Shown here: piece after piece, positions 34,952 through 46,070 of the stretch | Numbering within the stretch: the stretch's first letter is position 1 | Layout: every line of letters starts with the position of its first letter | Source of the DNA: Phellopilus nigrolimitatus | Lineage: Eukaryota; Basidiomycota; Agaricomycetes; Hymenochaetales; Hymenochaetaceae | Length of the DNA stretch: 64,000 nt | NCBI GenBank assembly: GCA_021029095.1 | Contig: JAJOHG010000043.1 | Coordinates: 186,001 to 250,000, forward strand | Direction: 5' to 3' | Notes under the pieces: model-generated | The model's input: the letters and a program-made list of their open reading frames with translations, nothing else | The model's database searches: none | Told to the model about the DNA's origin: nothing | Position numbers and translations under genes: made by a program

Positions 34952-37365
34952 ATGATGGCCTCGGCATCCACGCGCCCGCGTGGTCTCGCGAGCAAAGCAC
35001 TCAAGGGTGCGGGCCTCATCAAGGACGAGGACGCCAACATGCACGACCTCACGAAGGCCGGCAGCCGCAAGAAGTCTTCCAAGAAGATCGGACATCGCCA
35101 GCGCGCCGTCGACATTTACAAGTCGAGTGGTACCGCTGCGGAACTCTCTCATAAAATGGTAATTGTCACCCCCTTTCGATCGGGGCACCCGCCGTAGCTC
35201 TCCGATCTTGGTGTTTTCTCTTTCTCTCTACCTTAGTTAGACCAAGCGCTTACGATGTATCCTTCCGCTCCCGTCACTTCTCTGGGTTTGATCTTACGCT
35301 GTGTCTGTGTCATGTGTTCGGATATGGTGTCGTTGGTCGGCTGTCGTGGTTGGGGTTCGGATGGATTCAGCTTGCTTCGAGGATATCGAACCCACTCGCA
35401 GTTCGCGGTGCCGCGTCAAGGCCAGTTAGCGCACGGTTAGGAAGAGGCGCCACGCGCCAGCAGGTCAAACCGCTAGAGGTGTGGCGGGAATTTGTGCAGA
35501 GACGGTATAATCCTGAAGCAAAGTTCTTAAATCTTGAAGTGCGTAACTTCCGGTGTTTTTCTACAAAGTTGTGCTTAACATGCCGTTCAGCGCATGGCCG
35601 ATGATGAGGTGCTCAAGAAGTACAACTTCAGAGCACCCGGTCTCTCTGCCTCAACTGCCAAGGAGTTCCCCGTCATCTTCAAGCTCGCATCTCAGCTCAG
35701 ACCTCCGGTCGAAACGATTTCACTTGCGCACAACGATATACAGCAAGGAGTACATTTGGCGAGCGTGCCCCATTATCTCTCTCACCTTCGTAACCTGTCC
35801 TTGGAAGGCAATAAGATTAAATTCTGGAGGGATGTGGATTACCTCGCTGGCCGTAACCGGAAGTTGGTCTCGCTTAGGGAAATCGTATTCATCGGCAATC
35901 CTCTACGAGAAACTGAACTCCAGGCTGGACGTGGAGAGGCATACCAAAGGTTAGTCCGCGATAGCAAGTACTTTTCTCTGAAACACGTATTTAAAATTAG
36001 CAATGATAGTGGAATGACAAGAAGATTCCCATCTCTTGAGGTGTTGGATCAAGAAGCAATAGCAAAGATATCTTTCATTGACCCTCCCGCCGCCTCTTCA
36101 TCAAGTTCTGATCCTTATGCCCCCGCTCCTACCTCATTCCCATTCCCGATGGCTGGCTCGTTCATCACTGGAGTTGACGGCTCTGTAATCAGTAATTTTC
36201 TCGCTCGGTAAGATTGCATGCTCTTGTTCGCACTTCGCTATACCAATGCTCATGTTCGCCTAGATTCTTGCCTCTCTTTGATTCCCAACGTCAGGCGCTA
36301 GGGGACGTTTATGACCCGAACGCCACCTTTTCGTACACCGCTTATACTCAAATCCCGCCGCGTGCGCGTATCCAGGGCTGGCACACATCGAAGGAGATGC
36401 CCAACCAACGCAAGCTTGAGTGGGGCCCCTGGCTTAACAACGCTGCAGGTGGCTCTCGCAACCTTAACTATGAGCGCTCGCGGAATGCGACGACGGGGCT
36501 CGAGCGCGAGCTGCGCAGTCTGCATACAGGCCCGGACGAGATCGTGCGCGCAATTCTCCTTCTCCCGAAGACGCGCCACGAGATCGCAGGTTCGGCAGAA
36601 AAGTTCTGCATTGACGCGTGGCCAGTCGGGCAGGGTGCCGCGACGATGCTGTTCTTGTGTATACATGGGGAGTTCGCCGAAGGTGCGCCTTCTGATGCTC
36701 GACTGCGTCCTTCAACTCGTACTGATATTCTCTCACTGCTGTCCTTCAGAGCCATGCCAAGGCATCCGCTCATTCGACCGATCATTCGTCCTTGCACCAG
36801 CTCCTGCGGGATCGAGGCACGCTCATACACATATTTCGATCTTTTCATTGCCTGACGTCAGTCTAACAGAGCTGCTTTGAACAACTGGACCGTCACCATT
36901 CTCTCCGACCATCTGACCCGTCCGCCCGTACTCAAGCCCAGAGGCATGGAGCCCGGGCCCACTCAAGGTCCAAGGCGAAGGCAAGGGGTTGAGACAGCGG
37001 CAAGTGACGCCGCAGCCGCAGGCTCCGGCCACACAGGTCTTGAATCCTGAGGTGCAAGCGCAGCTCAGCGCAATTGTGCGTCATTTTTCCTTCATTATCG
37101 ATCTCTTCGGCGTTTGACTGACCTTCTACTTTGCGTAGCCTGAGCCGCAGCGCAGTCTTGTGCTGGCGATCTGCCAGCGGACGAACCTGAACATCAAGTT
37201 TGCAGTGGACTGCCTTGATATGAACGGGTGGGACGTGGAGAAAGCCATGATGAATTTCGAGCAGGTCAAAGTGCGATTTCTCGTCCCTTCTGCTGTATGA
37301 CAGGATTGATACTGATATCCCTCTGCTTCTCACAGGCGACGCTGGGACGTGAGGCGTTCCTCTAA
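34952..37365 (+). CDS. MEX67: mRNA export receptor Mex67 (NXF1/TAP family)
   Basis: Carries bulk mRNA through nuclear pores with its partner Mtr2. The N-terminal part is basic (SRKKSSKKIGHRQRAVD). A leucine-rich region follows (VETISLAHNDIQ, LRNLSLEGNKIKFW, LREIVFIGNPL). Next comes the NTF2-like domain, from FLPLFDSQRQALGDVYD to WTVTILSDHLT, and last a TAP-C/UBA-like domain (LVLAICQRTNLNIKFAVDCL, NGWDVEKAM, FEQV). The last exons end in GREAFL and the stop. The intron at 36817-36869 has a GC donor; using it restores the family sequence GSRAALNNWTVTI. The junction between the first exon (up to about 35157) and the exon near 35400 is not resolved and may hide a small exon. Confidence 0.92.
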
Positions 37366-37989
37366 TCTCCATCCCATTGCGCCAGGCTGCTGTGGCTTTC
37401 TGCCTACTTGCTGTTCGGACTCGGGAGACATTTTTTGTTCTGTTTCTTTTTCTTTTCCTCGGTTTTCTATTTTCATCTATTATTCTCTCCTATAAACCAG
37501 CAATGACACGAATGGCACGAATATCGGCCTATCACCTACATAAATGTATTTGCCCCCAGCATTATCATCGCATCACACGCCTGACGCCCACCCCCGCCCC
37601 CATATTCGTATCCCTTTATCGTAACATTATACGAACGCGAAGTACATAACGTCCCGTTGCGATTTGTTTGTTTGTCTCACGTAGCCCCAAGTGGCACAAT
37701 ACACCGAATGAACGAAGAAATTACAGTTATCTAAGTGATTTTATTATGCCTGCGAACGTGATAATTGCACAAAATGAGGACAACCCAAATTACACGGATT
37801 CGAGATTCACATTACTGGTTTGCAAACGGAATGGTCAAATAGTAAGAAATGAAGACGGAAGAAATGTTAGCTGTGTATGCAGCTTTTCTGTGCTTGATTT
37901 ATCTGACATTTCCTGCAGATACTACAAAGACGAGATGAATACTAGAAGCCATTTTTTTGCGGAAGAATAGAATGGAGCCGGTTATCACG
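37366..37989. other. Intergenic, no gene recognised
   Basis: MEX67 3' end followed by AT-rich sequence with a 100-codon open frame (37668-37970) lacking family features. Confidence 0.4.
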
Positions 37990-38771
37990 GTAATGCATAG
38001 CGGCGAGGGTCGACCAGCGGGCCACTTGAGGTGGTCCCCAGATATCGGAAAGTCCTGCAACACATGCAAGTAGTAGAAGTTGAACATGAACTTGACACGA
38101 GACAGGTCTCGCCGGCGCGCGAGGTCTTCGCCTTCCAGACAGACAAGCGTGTAAAACTTAAGGTGCCACGTCGGAAAGAAGGTCGCTCCATCGAAAGCAG
38201 GGCAGAAATGGCCTGCGGATAGTAGCAAATGATGTGCTCCGCAAGCAAGTTGTCCTCCGAGCATCGGTAGTCGTAGCCTGCATGTACATATACATCTATT
38301 CTGTAAACAGATGGGTGTAATATTGCTATGCGAATAGAAATGGCTCCTATTAGACAGCTGGTAGACCGGAATGAACTTAACGTACAACATCGGAAAGCAA
38401 ACAAGAGGGCGATCTGATTGCGCACCCAGGTATTGATATTCTCCGATCTTTTAAGGAAAGCAGTGGCCTTCGATTCTTTCATCATGAACTCGTCAAGGAT
38501 CAGAGATGGTAGCATGACCATCGTTTGCATGCTGTAGCCTTCTTGATTCGAGCCATCTGCATTCGCTTGCACGCTGTTCTGGACAGCCGCGTCTCCTGAT
38601 ACCACTTTTGAAAAACAACTTGTAAGTAATAGTCCGAGATGATATATCAAAGGATGATACTATGAGGTGCGTGAGGGTTACGATGTCACTCACGCGAAAG
38701 TTCCTATCAATCTTCTTTGGTTCAAGCATTCTCAAACAGAATTCATTCTTATACATGACTACTTTAGCCAT
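37990..38771 (-). pseudogene. Decayed zinc-finger paralogue (copy 2)
   Basis: The first exon reads MAKVVMYKNEFCLRMLEPKK and is followed by an intron and a helical exon (LILDEFMMKES), which aligns with LISEFMIQNN of the intact copy at 45 kb. Remains of the fingers are readable but in two frames: CSEDNLLAEHIICYYPQ in one, then HFCPAFDGATFFPTWHLKFY in another, so a base has been gained or lost near 38225. The second finger has also lost a cysteine (CPAF where the others read CPAC or CPVC). The signature FNFYYLHVLQDFPISGDH is present, but the terminal GRRR and stop are lost. It is most simply a recent pseudogene of the family. Confidence 0.7.
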
Positions 38772-40182
38772 GGTAGATATAGAGAAGAGCGAGGGGGTTA
38801 GCAGAAGAGGCAGTGGCGAGAAGACAAGATGAGTCGAAGCGCAAGACAAAAATATACATCCTTTAAGCGCGCAGGAATGTAGCTCAGTGGCAACCCCAGA
38901 CGAATAAAAACAAAACTTATCTCACCTTCACTTCACGCAAGTCAAATTCACTGAAGAAAAAACAAGTTCCCAACGCAATGAACGCATGTTGTCATTGTCG
39001 AAATCCGAAAGCCAATATCAGCAAAAAGACACTCTTCTGGTAGTAACTCTTAGATTTATGTTTGAGAGCTAGGACAAGGCTTTCCCGGAAAATCCGTCGC
39101 ATTTGATGAAGTCAATTTGCTTCAGTGCGAGACGGTGATGCAAACACCTGTTATAGCCTGAGATCGGAGGCCCACTAAAATCGAAGACATGAAACCGATC
39201 AAATGGTGGAGTTCCGAAGGTGCAAGAGCAGGAGACTGCATTGATAGAGGAGGATCTGAGCAGCTGGGTATGATCATAAGGCGCATTGCCAATGGATCTG
39301 AACAACCTTCTAATAGCATTGATATCAGGTCGTCGCGATCGTGCTAAGAATCAAGGAAAGACGAACACCTGTAATGTATGAAGAACAGACACGACTTTCT
39401 GATTAACAGTGGAGTCGCAGCAAAGGACCACTTGAGTCCGAAGCGTTGTCGATTGAAGCATATAAGATCTTAAAAGAACTTCTAGGCGATATAAGTAGAA
39501 AAAAACAGTGTCTGGAAATTCGGCAACTCACGGTTGCGGCGTCCATCACATCTCCTCGGCCACGCCAGGTCGGACCAGTTAAGAACAGATCGAACATTCA
39601 GAACTCCGCAGGAATATGACGGAGTACATTCCTGTCTTGTTGGCGACAAGCACAGCAGATCTTGGATGCGAAAATAAAGTTTGGGCTTGTCTCCGGCGTT
39701 TGCCGGGAAACGCTTAAGTGCATAAGTACTACGATTATGGTTATTTGTAACAGGATTCTTACATAATAGCATACTCTAGACCCCGGTCTGAGCCGTTTGC
39801 TCACGGACGTTGTTCATCATCGTTTCGGACTTGCATCACTCCAAAATCAAATCAAAAGCTCTTCGTGTCTTTGCCTCTCCTACCTGACGCCTGACTCATC
39901 GAGTTTATTCACGCAACTTTTAGAGCGTATCAGCTTTGCGCCTGTGCACTAAACTTATGCAATTCCTGCTGTAGAAGTGCATGATGTACGGCTTGTATCA
40001 ATCTGTGATGAGTTCAATTCGGCACCACAAGCTGGCGGTCCATCATTACATCTGTTCATCGACCTGTCTTACAATCCACCAGTACGGTGGGCGCATGATG
40101 GACCGTGGAATGCCCACGCTTTCCTGTGGAGAGACGCAAGTACTTCCTCTCTCTTTCGCAGTCCTCTTCCATAGCTCGTAAA
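38772..40182. other. Intergenic, no gene recognised
   Basis: Contains minus-strand open frames of 64-96 codons at 39069-39319 and 39403-39804 without identifiable domains. They could be exons of an unrecognised gene. The last part is the promoter of the DUF6533 gene. Confidence 0.35.
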
Positions 40183-41865
40183 ATGGAGGCCTTGGAGACG
40201 CAGATCACGCATCTCTACGCCTCACGATACCTCACAAGTAACCTACATTTCTTGCCAAAGCATGCATACGAGCTGAAGATCGTCCAGTTGCAGGAACGAC
40301 GGTCCTCGTTTACGACACGATCCTCACATTGCCAGACGAGATCAAATTTGTCTGGTCAACACTTCTACAGAAGCGGTGGCGCTGGCGAGATGAGCGAGGT
40401 CACAAACAGCTCATTATACCTAAAATCTTACTCCTCTTCATTCGGTACACCATGCTCACCACTGCCATTGCATATTTGTCCGGTACGTTACCGTCTTCAT
40501 ATAAAATGGTTGTTACGCTGATGTCCGTTCCTTAGCGCTGATACCTTCTCGAACATTAAATGATAAATGGGCGAGTGCAGCTGAATAACAAACATACACC
40601 CAATCCTGACTTTTCTCATTTTTAGTAATCTTCTTTTTGAATTCGTTCTTTTTGAATTCGACTTCTGCAACACTGTCTCAAATGCTCGCTTTCATCCGCT
40701 CTGAAGGTGCCAATCCACAATATCTATTGTTTCTAAAACCGACGTGTTGGTTGAAGTCATTGGCTCTGGTATTTTTCTTCACCTTTCTCTGTCATTGCTT
40801 GCACTTTTTAGACGGAATTTGAACTCCAGGTATCGTCCTTTACCGATTGTATCTCCTCTGGGATTTTGGACGTCTTAATACGTACATCCTCGTCGGCGCG
40901 TTCATATCCATGAAAGCAGTTACTTTCACCTCTGCAATTGCCGCGTCAATACATGTTCGAGGTAAGTGAATTTCCGGTTTCGCTCGGCCTACAGCATAAT
41001 TTGTTGCTGACTACGTATTTTTGGTGATGGTTGCGGATAAAAGACTCTATACATTTCCAAAAGATTGAGCTTGTGCAGTTTTGTGACATAGAGAGGACTT
41101 CTGCTTTATTTTACGGGGTGTGGGTTCCTGGTGTACGTGTGTCGACCGGCATTTTTGTAGCAAACAATATTAACTTGAATTGTTTGTGAAGGCCGTCTCT
41201 GATGCCTTCTCTTTCTTTCTCCTACTATTGAATGCCCTTTCACGTCCCCGCACGGAGAGCGAGAGGCTGTTGGGTATTCTTTATAGTGACGGAATCGTGT
41301 ATTTCCTTGTACGCACCCTTATTTTCATTAACTTCGAGATGTTTTGATTGAGTATTTTATTACAGACAACTTTCTGTGTGTTGGTTGATACCAGAGCGCA
41401 TTGTATTCGAAACTGACTGTACTTATTGGTTCCATTGCAGCTATGAGGCTGCTCAATGTACTCTTCGTCGCAATCGCAAAAAAAGACGTGAGTATTTTCC
41501 TCTTACATCCACAAGGATCTGCAATGATAACGTTCCGATAATCCTTCAGTCCGCCCTATTTTACATTGGCACTATGTGCGTGCCAACCTCTTTTTTGCTC
41601 CATTCCTTGAATGATCTCAGACTGACCTGGTGTTTCCAGCTTTTCAGGGACAACTGTGACGGTCGCTGCCTCGCGCTCTTTCCTACGACTCCTTCACTTC
41701 GGTGGGGTCCGCCGATCTAGCAGCACATGCTGGAACTATCATAAAAGCACCGTCTGCGAGATTGAATACGGATGTGCAGACTGCTCGCGAGCTACTGTAT
41801 GTGAATGCGGAGAGGACTCCGGAGAGCGGGAGGAAATTATTCCGCTCGAGGGGAGTAGGCGGTAA
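40183..41865 (+). CDS. DUF6533-domain multi-pass membrane protein
   Basis: Basidiomycete-specific membrane protein family of unknown function. Exon 1 is MEALETQITHLYASRYLT; exon 2 carries the DUF6533 block (LVYDTILTLPDEIKFVW, then KILLLFIRY). Later exons supply hydrophobic helices: GIVLYRLYLLWDFGRL; the AVTFTSAIAASIHV segment; FYGVWVPG joined to AVSDAFSFLLLLNAL, a junction typical of the family; then YSDGIVYFL; and TVLIGSIAAMRLLNVLF. Six or seven membrane segments are likely. The last exon and stop are uncertain: 41865 ends the frame that best continues, but another frame reaches 41953. No catalytic motif is seen. Confidence 0.75.
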
Positions 41866-42480
41866 GCACCCGTTTTATTTCGGTGCGTATTCGGATAGTA
41901 TTCGTGTGGCATGTTTGTCTTCCTCTCGCGAAAATTATGTATTTTGCTTATGATCTGCCCAAATGCACCTTGCCCTTGCCTAATATCTAAAGTGCAGTGT
42001 ATTTTGTCGAGCCAAATGAAGGCATGATAAACTCGGAAGGACCTTGATCCACATCACTAGCAACCATGTCATTGCTTTTTTAATTGATTTTATAGCCTAC
42101 ATAGATTATATACTCACGAGTTCCTCGAAACAGAGATGCGAGCCAGAGTGATAAAACATGGGCCGACAGGTGGGCGCGAGATTTGAATAAGAATAAGTTG
42201 AGTTATAACGTTCCGAGATGATTCATACGCCTCGCCTCACTGCAGGATTTAGGGTCCTCGATGATCACTCCTTGTGGTGAGAAGAAACGAGCTGAAATCT
42301 TATCACTCGTGAAAGTCACGTTGGAACGAATACGGGTAACAAATATCACCAACGCAAGAAGGACCCTTAATACAAATAGTCGGAGACTGCACGCCTGTGG
42401 CGTGGGAACCGATTGCGCTCCCTCCGCGTCGAGTACTCCTCGCGTCGTTCGTGTCTGCGCGTCAAGTATCTCGAACAGCT
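41866..42480. other. Intergenic/promoter of the POT1-like gene
   Basis: No gene recognised. The last 80 bp form an open frame continuous with the next gene but lacking an ATG. Confidence 0.35.
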
Positions 42481-44509
42481 ATGAAGCGTAAGCTTGAGCC
42501 CAATTTCGAGCACAGACCCAAAGCAAGACCAAGACTCCCGACGTCTTTATCTCCTCCTGCTCTCAACAATGTCACTTCGGCAAGACAGAACTTCAACGAC
42601 GAAAGCGCATTCACTGGCGACAACAGCATACACTCAGAGCCCAAATCCTTTTCTGGCCGGTCCTCGAGCGCGCTTCTTTCCTCATACGAGGAGGATGTAA
42701 CTTCAAGCGAAGAAAATGCACTTCTGCAAGTTTCACCGACGAGTGTTCCAATCCACAAGCTAGTTGCGGGGTTTTCTTCTTTTGAGGCGAGTGTCCTTAG
42801 AATATTTCGACCACACATGACAATGAGAGCTATTCTTGAATAGGGCGCATATCCTGCTCTGGACAGACTACGGAAAGGCATGGTGACACAGATTGCCGGT
42901 GTTGTCGTGGAGTTCATGCCGGCCACAATTTCAAGGAAGGGTGGTACGTTAGCTGGAATACATAAAATGTTTCTCAAGGAAGTACAGACATTCATTGCTG
43001 ACTTTCTTCTGCTGTAGACGCCTATGTATCAATGCGACTTGTGGATCCATCCAATTTCGAGGACGGGTTTAAGGTTATTGTCTTCGTAAATTCTCGCTAC
43101 TCTGCGACTCTCCCTTCGCTTTCGACTGGTGATGCCATTCTCCTGAAAAGAGTCCTCGTCAGGGAGTTTACCGGGAAGCCTGACTGTATCTATATCAACG
43201 GTACAGTATTTCACGAGAAGCTTCAGTGGGCGGCGTACGACTCGTCAAAAAAGAACTTAGTCTCTACAAAAGAGTTGCCGATATACTCTGCTTTTAATCC
43301 GTATTATAAACCTATGAAGCAGGAAAGCCAGTATCTTTATAATCTCGGAGACTGGTGGCGCGTGGAAAATCCACAGATGGTTCTTGAGAGTCGAACCCGA
43401 AGGGACCATTGCTTGCTACAAGATTGCGATGTGAACAAGTTTTTTGATGCCACGGTCGAGGTAATATCATGCTCCTTCTCTGTGGAAATTCTCTTCTTGC
43501 ATTTCTCACTCAAAATCTGCAGATTGTCAAGCGCGTTAACAAGGCGCCCGGCAAAGACAGTTTATTCTTTTTTTCCGACTACACGGCACATCCGCTCCGC
43601 AATTTGACAGGGTCGTTCGGACAGTGGGCGATCACCGCGAGCACGTCTTCGCCAAGGGTTAAGGAGGCGGATATCGCTCGAATGACGGTCGGCTCATTTT
43701 GGCTGCTGAAGAATATCCGCTTGAAAATCGGGGCGAACAACAACATCGAGATCGATCTCTACGCTTTCCGACCCTATGAACTCTTAGATGGACGCAATAA
43801 CAATGACCAGCACTTCAAAGCACTCTTACAGTACATTGCGAACATTTCTTTTTTGCTCCTCAATTTACCGATTGACTTCTGACTTCAGGCGTAAAAAAGA
43901 ATACAACACTAGCCGCTCTTTTGAAGCCAGCCCGGAATTTTCATCCGTCTCGGGCATTACTTATTCCACGAGTACGATAAGTTTCATCGGTGATGTGAGT
44001 CATTTTGGAATCCGGTTTGGGAACCTTGCTCTGACTTGGTCATGCTCGCATAGATTTTGTATCAGGCAGATTCCGGCAATGGAGTCACCGACTTATACGT
44101 GACCGATTATACGAAGAATGCACTCTTGGCGACAAGCTTCCCTAAAAGTCTTTCGCCCTCGCTGAAAGGTTATGTTTTCCATGTCGCAGTGTGGGGATTG
44201 AAGAACTTCGGGTTCCAGGAGAACGACGACTACCATTCTTTCTACTATTTCACGGGAGTACGAATCGGAATAGAGCTCGGCGGTGGCTTTAAAGGAAACA
44301 TGCATTTTACGCCCTCAGATCCCACGGCCGACGAGCGTATCTCAGATGTGAATGGACTCGAGGACCCTGCGGCGAGCGCTCTTTGGACGTGAGTGCTGTC
44401 TTTTCCGAACATCTTTACTGACTTGAAGCTCGAATCGAGCAGGCGCAAAAAGCATTTTGTTCAACGTTTTGGCTCCGATTTTCCGCAATGCTGTTCCGAG
44501 GCGCTGTAG
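42481..44509 (+). CDS. POT1: POT1-like telomere single-strand-binding protein
   Basis: Shelterin-type protein that caps telomeres by binding the G-rich overhang. The N-terminal region is Ser-rich and disordered. Then comes an OB fold matching the Telo_bind domain: GVVVEFMPATISRKG, YVSMRLVDPSNFEDGFKV, GDAILLKRVLVREFTGKPDC, WAAYDS. A second OB-like part follows (DATVEIVKRVNKAPGKDSL, FFFSDYTAHPL, FWLLKNIRLKIG, NIEIDLYAFRPYE). A third conserved segment has TDLYVTDYTKNALLA and GYVFHVAVWGL. The final exon (44442-44509) ends in CCSEAL. The first intron is uncertain: the frame stops at 42843 and the next block, GAYPALDRLRKG, starts at about 42844, so a weak donor must be used. Homology is recognised by eye from motif order only. 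Confidence 0.62.
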
Positions 44510-44985
44510 CGAAAAACTCTTTGATCTACGTACTCTATACTGCTCGAACTCGGACTCACTGCTGCCTGGGTATATGCCTGACTGTTACATACTGCTAATG
44601 GACTGTCATCGTCTGCTGCTCGCCCTGTTCTTCCTAATCACCGTACCGAACCTTCTGTAGCCCGCTCAATCAACTGTAAATCGATATCGTATTACCAGCT
44701 TATCCATAGTTAACATCAACGTTGTACCTGCATATATGAATAAAATTGTGACTACACGAAGTAAATTTTGAGAACAAACGAACTCACAATGAGTCCGGGG
44801 CGCTCATTTTTCCAAAACGTTCTTACGCGCTGTCTGAATAGCTGTTTCGAGTGGGTTATTTATGAATTATGATTAATACGAGAAAGAGAATGTTGAAGTA
44901 CAACATGTAATTGAGAATGGAGACTGACACGTATTTAAGAAAGAAAAAGGGTAGGCTATTTAGGAGTCGACGATTATGCATACAC
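44510..44985. other. Intergenic, no gene recognised
   Basis: AT-rich gap between two convergent genes, holding both 3' ends. A short plus-strand frame here shows no features. Confidence 0.45.
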
Positions 44986-46070
44986 TCAAACGCGGATTAG
45001 TTCGTCACGACGGCGTCCAGCGAGAAATTCGAAATGTTCCTCACTGATGGGGAAATCATCCATGGCGCCGAGATAGTAAAAGTTGAAAAGGTGGTAACTG
45101 TGGTCCAAATCACAAAGGACGTCCAACACTTCTTTGCAGACAGCCGAGTGGTTCTTCAGTTCAGATACACTGAGAAGAAGTCTGTCGCACGCAGGACAGA
45201 AGAAAGCAGGCGGGTATTGCGCGCGCACGTCCATTACGTGACGTTTTAGTGCCAACAAGTAGTAGCACTGCTCGCAGCCGGCGTACGTGCAATTTCCCTC
45301 GAGCTTAGAAAAGGCAAACTGGAAGCTCAATCAATCACTGAGCAGGGAGTACCTGGAAACAGGCAGCAAAACAAGCACGTACACTTTCTACAGCCTGCCT
45401 AGAGCCCAAATCGTCGTGCGTATTGTTCTGAATCATGAACTCGGAGATTAAGTTCTAATGGGAAAACAATTCAGATAATGGAACTCGAACCCAGCTTTGA
45501 ATGTTCATGGGCTTCAGATCTGCTGCCTTCTTGATCAGATAAAGGATAAGCTCAACCTTGTGGCCCGGGTATTGCAGAGGAGGCTCCAGTTGAGGAACAT
45601 CGTCTGAGACGGGAGTTCTAACTGCATGCTCAGTTAGTGCGTCATGAATAACTTTCTCATTCGAATGTAACTTTGTCCCACACTTCGCACGTGTGGAGTC
45701 GGGTATGTACTTCGCGATCACTGGATCTTCGTACCCAGGCAAGTTGTTGCATGAACAAGTCATTTCAGCTTGAGACTCGATCTGGACCGGAAAGATTTTA
45801 TTCGCAATCGTTTCACAAGACGTTGGATTGAAAGCTTGGAGTGTACAGATTTCTGGATTAGAGCTCAATGAAGCTATTGTATCAAAATCGAGCGCCTGTG
45901 AGCCTGCGATAACGGAGGACTTCGACGGATTATGAGTGCCAGCTCGCAAGAGCCACGAGCGCAGATTCTATACGATATTTACATACCGTATAATCAATGG
46001 CGCTGGCTATCATAATTTCGGTGCTGGGGTCAAACAGGATCGGGAGTTCAAAATCGTATGTTACGGACAT
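44986..46070 (-). CDS. Zinc-finger protein with FNFYxLG...EEHFE C-terminal signature (copy 3)
   Basis: Paralogue of the gene at 7663. Exon 1 begins MSVTYDFELPILFDPSTEIM; a short intron leads to a Ser/Thr-rich exon (45455-45949). A small exon follows with LISEFMIQNN and a helix, then the finger exon ending at 44986. The fingers read CTYAGCEQCYYLLALKRH and CPACDRLLLSVSELKNH with a following VC. The C terminus is FNFYYLGAMDDFPISEEHFE and GRRRDELIRV. The three copies share the finger-linker-signature order, while the N-terminal halves are unrelated in sequence and length. The first intron here is unusually short (about 40 nt), so its borders are tentative. Function unknown; cytosolic or nuclear by lack of a signal peptide. 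Confidence 0.72.
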
